A stretch of 41,667 bases of DNA from CAZADA01 sp964636945 (GTDB taxonomy: Bacteria > Pseudomonadota > Alphaproteobacteria > Caulobacterales > Maricaulaceae): assembly GCA_964636945.1 (NCBI GenBank), contig CAZWVH010000022.1, positions 1 to 41,667 of the forward strand, written 5' to 3'. Below, piece after piece: positions 16,339 through 23,180 of this stretch. The translations under genes and the position numbers were made by a program. Every line of letters begins with the position of its first letter. The first letter of the stretch is position 1. A model generated the notes under the pieces. It saw only the letters and a list, made by a program, of their open reading frames with translations, was not told the DNA's origin and searched no databases.

Positions 16339-16995
16339 CTAGAAACGATATGTGAAATTGACCAAGGGCTCGTCGTCGGTGACGCTCCAGCCCAGTTCAA
16401 GCAAGGCCGAGCCCTTGAAGAAACGGACCAGCGGCGTGACGCCAACCGGTTCAGCATTGTCGGGGCGGTGATCGACCTCGACCATCAACCAAGTATGCAA
16501 ATCGCCGGTGTCGCCCTCATAGGGAGCAAATCCCACTCGAGCAGCTTGAAGAAAACTGGCGTCGACTTCGCCAGCCTCAAACGCTCTCGCGCGGTAGGAC
16601 GCGAATAACCGCCTAGTCTCCCAATCGGCCAGAACGCCGACATAGCCAGCAAATTCGGCGTCTGCAGGGTTGTCGTTGATCCCTTCTGCAACGCCGGCTC
16701 CGGCGAAGGCGTAAACATTGCCCTGGTAATTTTCGCCAAACCAGCGATTGACGAGATAGGTCGCTTGTCCACCGTTAAATAAAACGTCGGTTTGCCGATC
16801 CCATTCGCCGCGATAGCCCAGAGAAAGCTCAGGAGTCACAGAATAGTGGATCCAGAACGCCGTGCTTTGACGGTCGGTTTCTTCAATCAGCGTCCAGCCG
16901 CCTTGATAGGACACCGGACGCGCCAGCGCCGGCGTGGTAGCCCCGGCAATGACGCCGAGACACAGGGCGGCGGAGGCGCAAGTGTTGCGCGCCAT
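16339..16995 (-). CDS. Secreted outer-membrane-like beta protein of the metal cassette
   Basis: 218 residues from the ATG at 16995; two upstream in-frame ATGs (17001, 17010) lie less well relative to the AAAGG, which is seven bases before 16995. A signal peptide (LGVIAGATTPALA) is followed by alternating aromatic beta-strands (FWIHYSVTPELSLGYRGEW, VYAFAGAGVAEG, FAGYVGVLADWETRRLFASYRARAF) and a C-terminal Phe (VNFTYRF), as in outer-membrane barrels of about eight to ten strands. Not recognised as a named family. It lies between the His/Cys-rich gene and the HMA gene, 15 bases before the latter, so it is likely the outer-membrane component of the same metal-handling operon (inference). Confidence 0.7.
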   Translation of the reverse strand: MARNTCASAALCLGVIAGATTPALARPVSYQGGWTLIEETDRQSTAFWIHYSVTPELSLGYRGEWDRQTDVLFNGGQATYLVNRWFGENYQGNVYAFAGAGVAEGINDNPADAEFAGYVGVLADWETRRLFASYRARAFEAGEVDASFLQAARVGFAPYEGDTGDLHTWLMVEVDHRPDNAEPVGVTPLVRFFKGSALLELGWSVTDDEPLVNFTYRF

Positions 16996-17060
16996 GGCCA
17001 TACCTTTCATGAAATCTTGAATTCAGTGGCGAAATGGCGGACAGACTCCGCCTGTGGGCC

Positions 17061-17465
17061 TCAAACGCGCGGTGGCGGCGTGTCAGCCCAAAGGCTCGAA
17101 GGGAGCCCATTATCCACAGGTGCGATCAGCGCCAACCGGCCATCGACAGCATGAAGGCCTAGGCTAAAAACGACCGGAAGCGTCTGCATTAATGCGCAGC
17201 CTGAGCAATCAAATCCGCCATCGCAGTTATCGTCGCAGCCATGACCCTGGTGGCCGTTTGTCTGATCGAGCAAAGCTTGAGTATGGTGATCGTGATGCGC
17301 AACGTGCTGGGCCATGGTCGCATTGTGACCGCCCGCATGCGCCGTCATCACTGGAAATTCAGCCGACGCATCCCCGCCGCCGTGCGCCGCCAATCCATGC
17401 GGACAGGGGGTCGGCGCGCTCAGCGCCAATGCAACAGCAGCAAGAAATGAAACAAAACCCGCCAT
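17061..17465 (-). CDS. Secreted His/Cys-rich putative metal-binding protein
   Basis: 134 residues. A hydrophobic N-terminus (FVSFLAAVALALSAPTP) looks like a signal peptide or anchor. The middle is histidine-rich (HAGGHN, HVAHHDHHTQ, HQGHG) and is followed by a cysteine cluster C77-x3-C81-x5-C87-x2-C90 (CDDNCDGGFDCSGC). A hydrophobic segment (LMQTLPVVFSLGLHAV) and a Pro-rich tail follow. This composition suits a periplasmic metal sponge or sensor. It is first in the four-gene minus-strand cassette, 65 bases before the barrel gene. The SD is weak (AAAAGA directly upstream), so the start is less sure. Exact family not recognised. Confidence 0.65.
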   Translation of the reverse strand: MAGFVSFLAAVALALSAPTPCPHGLAAHGGGDASAEFPVMTAHAGGHNATMAQHVAHHDHHTQALLDQTNGHQGHGCDDNCDGGFDCSGCALMQTLPVVFSLGLHAVDGRLALIAPVDNGLPSSLWADTPPPRV

Positions 17466-17563
17466 TCTTTTAGCACTACCACCCCGTCACTCAATTCCAA
17501 ATCGGATACACATCACGATGGCTTGACCAAATCGATATTTCCAAGAACGCGCACCTCAGGCAT

Positions 17564-17586
17564 TTCCATAAAGTGTAAAGTTGGAA
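17564..17586. promoter_or_regulatory. Candidate dyad upstream of the metal cassette
   Basis: TTCCA (17564-17568), 13-base spacer, TGGAA (17582-17586), in the 215-base gap upstream of the cassette. TTGGAAG is then repeated at 17581-17587 and 17596-17602 with TTGG between. MerR-family operators often have short dyads in a long promoter spacer, but I find no good -35/-10 pair here. The repeats are seen; a regulatory role is a guess. Confidence 0.25.
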
Positions 17587-17680
17587 GTCTTGGTCTTGGA
17601 AGGGAAACAATCTGGACAAACGCAGGTCCGGATTGGCCTTTGGCGGATCTCCAATTCGGGAAGGTTTTAGCCGTGGATGG

Positions 17681-17872
17681 TTAGTCCTCTGCGCTACGGG
17701 AGCAAAGCAATAACGCGGCGGTGAGTCCCACACCAGCTCCGATTGCCGGGCCAAACACAATACCCATGCTCACATCCCCGAGCGCCGCGCCAAACGCTGC
17801 GCCGATCGCGGTCCCGAGGCCAGCGCCAACCGCTAAGCCGATGGCAATCGGCTGTCGATCTTCGCCAGACAT
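17681..17872 (-). CDS. Small glycine-zipper membrane protein
   Basis: 63 residues. Nearly the whole chain is two hydrophobic helices rich in regularly spaced Gly/Ala (IAIGLAVGAGLGTAIGAAFGAALGD, then MGIVFGPAIGAGVGLTAALLL) with a short polar start (MSGEDRQP). Glycine-zipper proteins of this kind insert in membranes. GAGGAGG lies five bases before the ATG, a very strong ribosome site that makes this a real gene despite its size. It could be the last gene of a short minus-strand unit, or stand alone, being divergent from the DUF389 gene. Function unknown. Confidence 0.7.
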   Translation of the reverse strand: MSGEDRQPIAIGLAVGAGLGTAIGAAFGAALGDVSMGIVFGPAIGAGVGLTAALLLCSRSAED

Positions 17873-18008
17873 TGCGGCCTCCTCTATAACACTCGAAGAT
17901 CAATCTGCTCACAGCAATGAGACTGATGTCAATTGGCAATCCGGGACCTCCAGGCATGGGCTCATTCTGGCTCTCCCCATACCGCACTTTCCATGACATT
18001 CTGTGCCT

Positions 18009-18995
18009 ATGCGGGTGATTGAAGCCACATTTCCTAACCAGTTCCGTGAGCGCGTCACTGCGGCTGTTGCTGGCGGCGACCCCATCGATTTGCGCGTGAG
18101 CGAGCATGATGGCGATGGCCGGTGTGTGGTGCGTGCTCTTACCGATCCCGACAAAGCCCAAGGCATTCTGGACAGCATGCAAGCGATCCTCGAGCACAGC
18201 GAAGGCTGGCGGATCATTGTGTTGCCGGTTGAGGCCACCGCCCCCAAAATCGAACCCAAAGAAACTGAAGCTGAGCGCGCCGAACGTCGTAACACCGCCT
18301 TGCGTGAAGAGATTTACGACGAGGTGTCCAAGGGCGCTGATCTCAGCCATGATTTTCTTGTGCTCACGGCATTGTCGGCGCTGGTCGCCGCCATTGGGCT
18401 GAACGCAGACAATGTGGCTGCCGTGATCGCGGCAATGGTGATTGCCCCTTTGCTAGGGCCGATCTTGGCGTTCTCGTTCGCTGGCGCACTGGGCGACTTT
18501 GAACTGATGATCAAGTCGGGCCGCACCGCCGTGATCGGATTGAGCACGGGGGTGGGCATCGCCATCGTGTTAGGCCTGACCACATCGGTGAACTTGGGCA
18601 GTCACGAACTTCTTGCGCGTGCAGATTTGGGGCTCGATAGCGCCGCGTTGGCCCTGGCGTCGGGCGCCGCCGCAGCGCTGACGATTGTGACAGGGCTGTC
18701 AAGCGCCCTGGTGGGCGTGATGGTGGCCGTGGCCTTGGCCCCGCCGGCCGTGGCGGCTGGATTATTCTTGGGCTCCGGCGAACCCACACTGGCCGCAAAA
18801 GCCGGAGTGCTTTTGGTGCTCAATGTGGTGTGCGTCAACCTCGCCGCTCAAGCGGTCTACGCCTGGAAGGGCGTGCGGCCGCGCACGTGGCTGGAGCAGC
18901 GTTCGGCGAAAATGTCAGTGCGCATCAATGTGGCCGTTTGGGCGACGTCGCTCGTGGCGCTCATCGGACTGATCATTTGGTCCCAGACCAATTAA
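18009..18995 (+). CDS. DUF389 / TIGR00341 family membrane protein
   Basis: 328 residues. A soluble ferredoxin-like N-terminal domain of about 110 residues (MRVIEATFPNQF, CVVRALTDPDKAQGILDSMQ) is followed by the hallmark start of the membrane domain, LREEIYDEVSKGADLSHDFLVLTALSALVAAIGLNADNVAAVIAAMVIAPLLGPILAFSFA, and some six to seven helices. The N..A..I..MVI.PL..PI pattern is the family signature. No function is assigned to the family. The ATG at 18009 is preferred over an in-frame GTG two codons earlier; neither has an obvious SD. Convergent with the crotonase gene, 14 bases apart. Confidence 0.85.
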   Translation: MRVIEATFPNQFRERVTAAVAGGDPIDLRVSEHDGDGRCVVRALTDPDKAQGILDSMQAILEHSEGWRIIVLPVEATAPKIEPKETEAERAERRNTALREEIYDEVSKGADLSHDFLVLTALSALVAAIGLNADNVAAVIAAMVIAPLLGPILAFSFAGALGDFELMIKSGRTAVIGLSTGVGIAIVLGLTTSVNLGSHELLARADLGLDSAALALASGAAAALTIVTGLSSALVGVMVAVALAPPAVAAGLFLGSGEPTLAAKAGVLLVLNVVCVNLAAQAVYAWKGVRPRTWLEQRSAKMSVRINVAVWATSLVALIGLIIWSQTN

Positions 18996-19009
18996 CCGCC
19001 GCCGGCGGG

Positions 19010-19813
19010 TCACTGTCCTTTGAACCGCGGCTTACGCTTTTCGAGAAATGCGGTGACACCTTCAACGAAATCGTCGGTCCGGCCCAAATCTCGTTGCAGT
19101 TCGCGTTCCAGCGCCCATTGCTGATCGTATGTATTTTCAAAGCTGACCTGATATGCGTGGCGCGTCGCTTTCACCCCAAGCGGCGGGGCGCCGGCCACTG
19201 TTCCAGCAATGTCCAATGCCGCCGCGTCAAACCCGTCGGTTGGCAGAATATGGGTCAGCAGTCCCCATTCCCACGCCTCCTGCGCCGTGAGCCTTTCACC
19301 CAGCAAATAAAGCCGCATGGCGCGGGCCCGGCCAATGGCGCGCGCAAGCACCCATGTGGCTCCGCCGTCGGGAACCAGTGACAATTGATTAAAGCCCTGA
19401 GCGAACCACGCCCTGTCAGAGGCAATGATCAAATCACCCATCAAAGCCAGCGAAAACCCAATCCCGGCGCACGGCCCATCAACCGCCGTGATCACAGGCG
19501 TCGGCATGGCGCGCAGCGTGTCAAACAGTGGCTTGTAGTCGGAGTCCAAGTGGGCGCCGAGATCGCGGTTCGCATCAGTCATGGAGCTCATGTCTTCCGA
19601 CAGATTGGCGCCAGACGAAAACGCACCGCCTTGGCCGCGCAGCAAGACGGCTCTCACAGCATCGGAACGATCCATGATGGCCGTGTTCAGTTGCTCCGCC
19701 ATCCGGGCGCCCAATGCATTGCGCGTTTTGGGATCGTTGAGGATGAGCACGAGGACATCGCCATGTTGCTCTGCCATCACAAGGCTTTCAGCCGTCATCT
19801 CCGCATTCGCCAC
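19010..19813 (-). CDS. Enoyl-CoA hydratase/isomerase family protein (PaaG-like active site)
   Basis: 267 residues, crotonase fold, acting on acyl-CoA thioesters in the cytoplasm. Oxyanion-hole segments AFSSGANLSED (about 64-74) and GPCAGIGFSLALMGDLIIASD are present. The two catalytic glutamates of classical hydratases (E144/E164 in rat) are replaced by Ser121 and Phe141, while Asp149 in LVPDGG is at the position of the catalytic Asp of PaaG-type isomerases. Isomerisation of a double bond or ring epoxide is thus likelier than simple hydration. The start is a GTG at 19813 with GGAGA seven bases upstream; the ATG at 19798 and the longer frame to 19882 lack a usable SD. Exact substrate unknown. 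Confidence 0.83.
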   Translation of the reverse strand: MANAEMTAESLVMAEQHGDVLVLILNDPKTRNALGARMAEQLNTAIMDRSDAVRAVLLRGQGGAFSSGANLSEDMSSMTDANRDLGAHLDSDYKPLFDTLRAMPTPVITAVDGPCAGIGFSLALMGDLIIASDRAWFAQGFNQLSLVPDGGATWVLARAIGRARAMRLYLLGERLTAQEAWEWGLLTHILPTDGFDAAALDIAGTVAGAPPLGVKATRHAYQVSFENTYDQQWALERELQRDLGRTDDFVEGVTAFLEKRKPRFKGQ

Positions 19814-19909
19814 AGACTGGTCTCCATTTCTTGTCCTGACTGATAGGAGACCACAGTCGCGCAGAGCACGCAAAGCAATCATCGCGGAGTGGTCAGGATG
19901 CGCGCCTAT

Positions 19910-20602
19910 CTAGCCGAACCGCACCGCCGCGACCGGAGGTAATCGCGCATCCAATTGAGCCCAACTATCCCCGGCGTCCTCGCTAATCCACACGCCACCA
20001 GTTGTGGATCCAAACACAAGGCGTTTGCCTGTCTGATCGACGTCCAGCGCGTGGCGATACACCAGGTCATAGGCGTGCGATTGGGGCAATCCGGCCGTAT
20101 GAACTTCAAATGTTTCACCGCCGTCACGCGTCCGCGAAACCACAAGCTTTCCATCCACAGGATAGCATTTTTCATCTTTGATGGCGGGCACAAACCACGC
20201 TGTTGCAGGATCGTGAGGATGCACCGCAACCGCAAAACCGAACACCGATGGCTGGGCCGCGTCGATGTCGTCCCAATGGCGTCCACAATCGCGGGATCGG
20301 AAAATGGCGTTGTGATGCTGAACCCACATCACGTCAGGATTGCTCGGCGATTGCACCAGACGGTGCACGTCCTGGATCACAGGATCTGACAGACCCGCGC
20401 GATCGCGAACCCCTTCGCCATTGATAAAAATGATCATGTGCTTGCGCAGCGCACCGTGTTCATCCAGCACATAGCCGCGCGCCTTTGGGTTGTTGGCAAA
20501 CACCGCGTCTAGAACTTCGCGCACGGTGGCGCCCTCAACTTTTTGGGGAGGGCAAGATACGTGGCGCTGAATATTCTCGGTGAACGTGACGAGCGCGGTC
20601 AT
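19910..20602 (-). CDS. MoaD/ThiS-like domain fused to part of a BNR-repeat (sialidase-like) protein
   Basis: 230 residues. Residues 1 to about 76 are a MoaD/ThiS ubiquitin-like domain: VTFTENIQRHV, VEGATVREVLDAVFANNPKARGYVLDEHGALRKHMIIFINGEGVRD. Just where MoaD would continue with its acidic GD-x-hydrophobic strand and terminal Gly-Gly, the frame switches to BNR/Asp-box sequence (HRLVQSPSNPDVMWVQHHNAIFRSRDCGRHW; SRTRDGGETFEV; STTGGVWISEDAGDSWAQL) and runs to the end. MoaD-like genes are often neighbours of a separate BNR gene of more than 300 residues; here only the last 150 or so remain, joined in frame. The diglycine needed for activation and sulfur transfer is gone. It could be a deletion product or a working fusion. 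Confidence 0.75.
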   Translation of the reverse strand: MTALVTFTENIQRHVSCPPQKVEGATVREVLDAVFANNPKARGYVLDEHGALRKHMIIFINGEGVRDRAGLSDPVIQDVHRLVQSPSNPDVMWVQHHNAIFRSRDCGRHWDDIDAAQPSVFGFAVAVHPHDPATAWFVPAIKDEKCYPVDGKLVVSRTRDGGETFEVHTAGLPQSHAYDLVYRHALDVDQTGKRLVFGSTTGGVWISEDAGDSWAQLDARLPPVAAVRFG

Positions 20603-20744
20603 GGACCACCGATAGGGCGCTGACGGGGCTTCGTCCAGTTACGCTTTTGGCGAAGGCCGGGCGTTGCGAAAACCTGAAACCTGAGCTGGAACACCGGAAG
20701 GCGCACTCTAAAATTTATAAACTTTTTCAGAATATTTTTTCTGT

Positions 20745-20773
20745 TTTACAATAATTTTTTGTTGATCTATGGT
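20745..20773 (+). promoter_or_regulatory. Candidate promoter of the DUF2975/XRE pair
   Basis: TTTACA (20745-20750), 17-base spacer, TATGGT (20768-20773), within a strikingly AT-rich stretch (20708-20770) unlike the surrounding GC-rich DNA. A small dyad CAGAA-N6-TTCTG lies just upstream (20728-20743) and might be the operator of the XRE regulator encoded by the second gene. AAGGAGG follows before the ATG. Sequence seen, role inferred. Confidence 0.4.
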
Positions 20774-20796
20774 GACAACCTTTCAAGGAGGCGTTC

Positions 20797-21306
20797 ATGA
20801 CTAACAATCATCCCAGCACCGACTCCAAAAAGTTTGCCGGATGGCTGTCGCCATTGGCCTGGATCGCCGTGGGCCTGTTGTCGCTCAATATTGCGGTCGA
20901 CATGGGCGAACGGACGTTGACTTTGGATTGGAACGAGGATGGCCCATTGGCGGTCATAAACGCCTTTGGGCTGGCCGCTGTACAACACCTGCCCAGTTTT
21001 GCGATCATCGCGGCATTGTGGGACTTCGCCAATTTGTTCCAACGCTGCGCGCACGGTCAGGTCTTCACCCAGCGCAACTTTAAAACCCTCCGGTCTGGCG
21101 GAGACTCCTTGGTTTTTGCCGGCGTGGCCAGCGCCATTATCTCTCCAACTTTGACGATGTGGATTGGCGAGGAGTTTCGGGGCCTAATTGTTGATCTCAA
21201 CGATTTGGCTCTCGGCGTGGGCATGATGGGATTGGTGATCATTGGACTGGCGCTGATCTTTCACGATGCGTTGCGGTTGAAGGAAGAGAATGACGAGTTT
21301 GTGTGA
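20797..21306 (+). CDS. DUF2975 membrane protein
   Basis: 169 residues with four membrane helices (about 15-35, 52-75, 100-120, 132-152) and the family's conserved stretch FQRCAHGQVFTQRNFKTLRSGG, in which a G-x-x-F-T/S-x-x-N motif leads into the third helix. DUF2975 has no assigned biochemical role. Such genes are regularly paired with a small XRE-type repressor (YoaS-YozG in Bacillus is the named example), exactly as here. The ATG follows a near-perfect AAGGAGG. It overlaps the regulator gene by one base (TGATG), so they are translated together. Confidence 0.85.
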   Translation: MTNNHPSTDSKKFAGWLSPLAWIAVGLLSLNIAVDMGERTLTLDWNEDGPLAVINAFGLAAVQHLPSFAIIAALWDFANLFQRCAHGQVFTQRNFKTLRSGGDSLVFAGVASAIISPTLTMWIGEEFRGLIVDLNDLALGVGMMGLVIIGLALIFHDALRLKEENDEFV

Positions 21307-21530
21307 TGGCGATGGAAATCATCGTGCGCCTGGACGTCATGCTGGCACTGCGCAAACGCAAAGCTAAGGATGTGGCGGCCGAAATCGGGATGACGGAAGC
21401 CAATCTTTCCCTTTTACGGTCAGGCAAAGTGAAGGGTGTTCGCTTTGAGACGCTGGCAAAACTTTGCCAAGCGCTTGACTGCACCCCTGGAGATTTGCTC
21501 GACATCTGCGACAACGATCAGCCACAATAG
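21306..21530 (+). CDS. Cro/C1-type (YozG-like) HTH regulator
   Basis: 74 residues, a single helix-turn-helix of the small XRE type: MLALRKRKAKDVAAEIGMTEANLSLLRSGKVKGVRFETLAKLCQALDCTPGDLLD. The LR.GK...R..TL..LC.AL.C.PGDLL pattern is the YozG/DUF2975-partner type. The ATG overlaps the stop of the DUF2975 gene (TGATG). Another ATG is two codons downstream and a GTG one codon upstream. It probably represses its own operon through the AT-rich region upstream of 20797 (inference by analogy with such pairs). Confidence 0.85.
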   Translation: MAMEIIVRLDVMLALRKRKAKDVAAEIGMTEANLSLLRSGKVKGVRFETLAKLCQALDCTPGDLLDICDNDQPQ

Positions 21531-21575
21531 CGGTAGCCGACACCTCCTCCATGTCCACCACACCGGGATTGCCTT

Positions 21576-22553
21576 ATGACGCCCACCGAAAAGATTAAAT
21601 CTCAATTGCGCCTGCCCGTGATCGGTGCGCCGCTGTTTATTGTGTCCAATCCCAAACTGGTGATCGCCCAGTGCACAGCAGGGATTGTCGGCTCATTCCC
21701 GGCGCTCAACGCTCGTCCGCAAGAAAAGCTGGATGAGTGGATTGTGGAAATTAAAGACGCCATCGCCCGCCATAATGACGCCCATCCCGATCGCCCCGCC
21801 GCGCCCTATGCGGTCAACCAAATCGTGCATCGCTCAAACGATCGGCTGATGGCGGATATGGAATCCTGTGTGAAGCACGAGGTTCCCATTGTGATCTGTT
21901 CACTGGGCGCGCGCGAGGAAGTCTATCAAGCCGTCCATTCCTATGGCGGCATCGTTTTACATGACATCATCAACCAAAAATTCGCTCACAAGGCGATTGA
22001 GAAGGGCGCAGACGGACTCATCGCGGTGTGCGCCGGCGCAGGCGGGCACGCTGGCGCATTGTCGCCCTTTGCTTTGGTGCAAGAGATCCGTGATTGGTTT
22101 GACGGACCCATTGCGCTGTCGGGATCCATCGCCACGGGCGATGCGGTTCTTGCAGCAGAAGCCATGGGGGCGGATTTCGCCTATATCGGCTCGTCGTTCA
22201 TTTCCACGCACGAGGCAAACGCCAGCGAAGCGTACAAAGACTCCATTGTGGAAAACTCGGCCGAAGACATTGTCTACACCAACTTGTTTACGGGCGTGCA
22301 CGGCAATTATCTGCGCCCATCCATCGAACAAGCCGGACTTGATCCAAACAATCTTCCTGAAAGTGACCCCACTGCGATGAATTTCGGTTCGGGCGGCAAT
22401 ACCGACGCCAAAGCCTGGAAAGACATTTGGGGCTCGGGCCAGGGAATCGGGGCCGTGGAACGCCGCATGGGCGCTGGCGAGTATGTGGATCAGCTCGCCG
22501 CGCAGTACCGCGCCGCCCGCGAGCGTCTGGGCTTGGCGGCAGTGATGGCGTAA
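21576..22553 (+). CDS. Nitronate monooxygenase family flavoprotein
   Basis: 325 residues, FMN-dependent TIM barrel of the NMO/2-nitropropane dioxygenase family, which oxidises alkyl nitronates. Visible: N-terminal LPVIGAPLFIVSNPKLVIAQCTAGIVGSFPALNAR, the GAGGHAG loop (154-160) with the likely catalytic His158, and the phosphate-binding pair LSGSIATGDAVLAAEAMGADFAYIGSSFISTHEA. The name of the family is firm; the physiological substrate (propionate 3-nitronate detoxification or something else, since many members are mis-named) is not. It starts 45 bases after the XRE gene with its own weak SD. Convergent with the next gene. Confidence 0.88.
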   Translation: MTPTEKIKSQLRLPVIGAPLFIVSNPKLVIAQCTAGIVGSFPALNARPQEKLDEWIVEIKDAIARHNDAHPDRPAAPYAVNQIVHRSNDRLMADMESCVKHEVPIVICSLGAREEVYQAVHSYGGIVLHDIINQKFAHKAIEKGADGLIAVCAGAGGHAGALSPFALVQEIRDWFDGPIALSGSIATGDAVLAAEAMGADFAYIGSSFISTHEANASEAYKDSIVENSAEDIVYTNLFTGVHGNYLRPSIEQAGLDPNNLPESDPTAMNFGSGGNTDAKAWKDIWGSGQGIGAVERRMGAGEYVDQLAAQYRAARERLGLAAVMA

Positions 22554-22574
22554 CGGTGTGCCATACGGCGGTAA

Positions 22575-22612
22575 CCGGAGAGCTTCATCGCCGTGGCGAT
22601 GCGGTCCTCCGG
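22575..22612. terminator. Nested hairpin between convergent genes
   Basis: Inner perfect seven-base arms CATCGCC/GGCGATG (22586-22592, 22595-22601) are enclosed by outer six-base arms CCGGAG/CTCCGG (22575-22580, 22607-22612) across a symmetrical five-by-five internal loop. It lies in the 73-base gap between the nitronate monooxygenase and the small secreted protein. No T-run follows, so it may act as a Rho-dependent end or an mRNA-stabilising stem for both genes. Confidence 0.4.
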
Positions 22613-22626
22613 CGACCGCTGCGCGC

Positions 22627-23007
22627 CTATTCTGCGATCGTCACGGCGGTCCATGGTCCTGACGTGGCGGCTTCGACCCGGCCTTCGCACGCGTCATCCA
22701 CCAAAGTGAGCGCCAGATCCCCCTCCTGCACCTCATAGCTATATTCGGCTTTGGTATCATTGCAGGACTGATCGCCGGCATAATCTTCCAACGTCAGTGT
22801 TCCATCGGCGGCGGTGTATTTTCCCAGCGCCACAGCCACATTGTTCTCGCTCAGCACCACGGCGAAATGTCCGTCATTCATCAATGTGACTACAAACGGT
22901 CCGGCGGCATAAGCGCCAGCGATTTCGGGGGAGTCTTCCTGAACCGCATTGGCGCCGGTCACGGCGAGGCAAGCGGCAGACGCAGCGGCGATGATGATAG
23001 ATTTCAT
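22627..23007 (-). CDS. Small secreted hypothetical protein
   Basis: 126 residues. The signal peptide is MKSIIIAAASAACLAVTGANA. The mature chain of about 105 residues is acidic and beta-rich (IAGAYAAGPFVVTLMNDGHFAVVLSENNVAVALGKYTAADGTLTLEDY) with two cysteines, C81 and C109, in QSCND and DACEG, that could form a disulfide. The repeated strand-turn pattern suggests a small lipocalin- or META-like barrel, but I recognise no family. AAGGGG lies seven bases before the ATG. Single gene, periplasmic. Confidence 0.7.
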   Translation of the reverse strand: MKSIIIAAASAACLAVTGANAVQEDSPEIAGAYAAGPFVVTLMNDGHFAVVLSENNVAVALGKYTAADGTLTLEDYAGDQSCNDTKAEYSYEVQEGDLALTLVDDACEGRVEAATSGPWTAVTIAE

Positions 23008-23180
23008 AAGGTGTCCCCTTCTGATTTAAATTTTACACGCGCAATTCAGCGCAAGATCAAGCCACCACGATCTGATGTCCTCGGCAAGGACTATCCGATC
23101 GCAATTTGGAACTGATCGCTCCAGAGCTCAAAATCCCTTAACTTGCCAAACGGTAGGAGCTCCGCTTTCATTCAACGTCC

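Noticed and set aside
18996..19009. GC-rich mini-hairpin between the DUF389 gene and the crotonase gene
   Set aside because: The stem is only about five bases, with no T-run; too weak to call a terminator.
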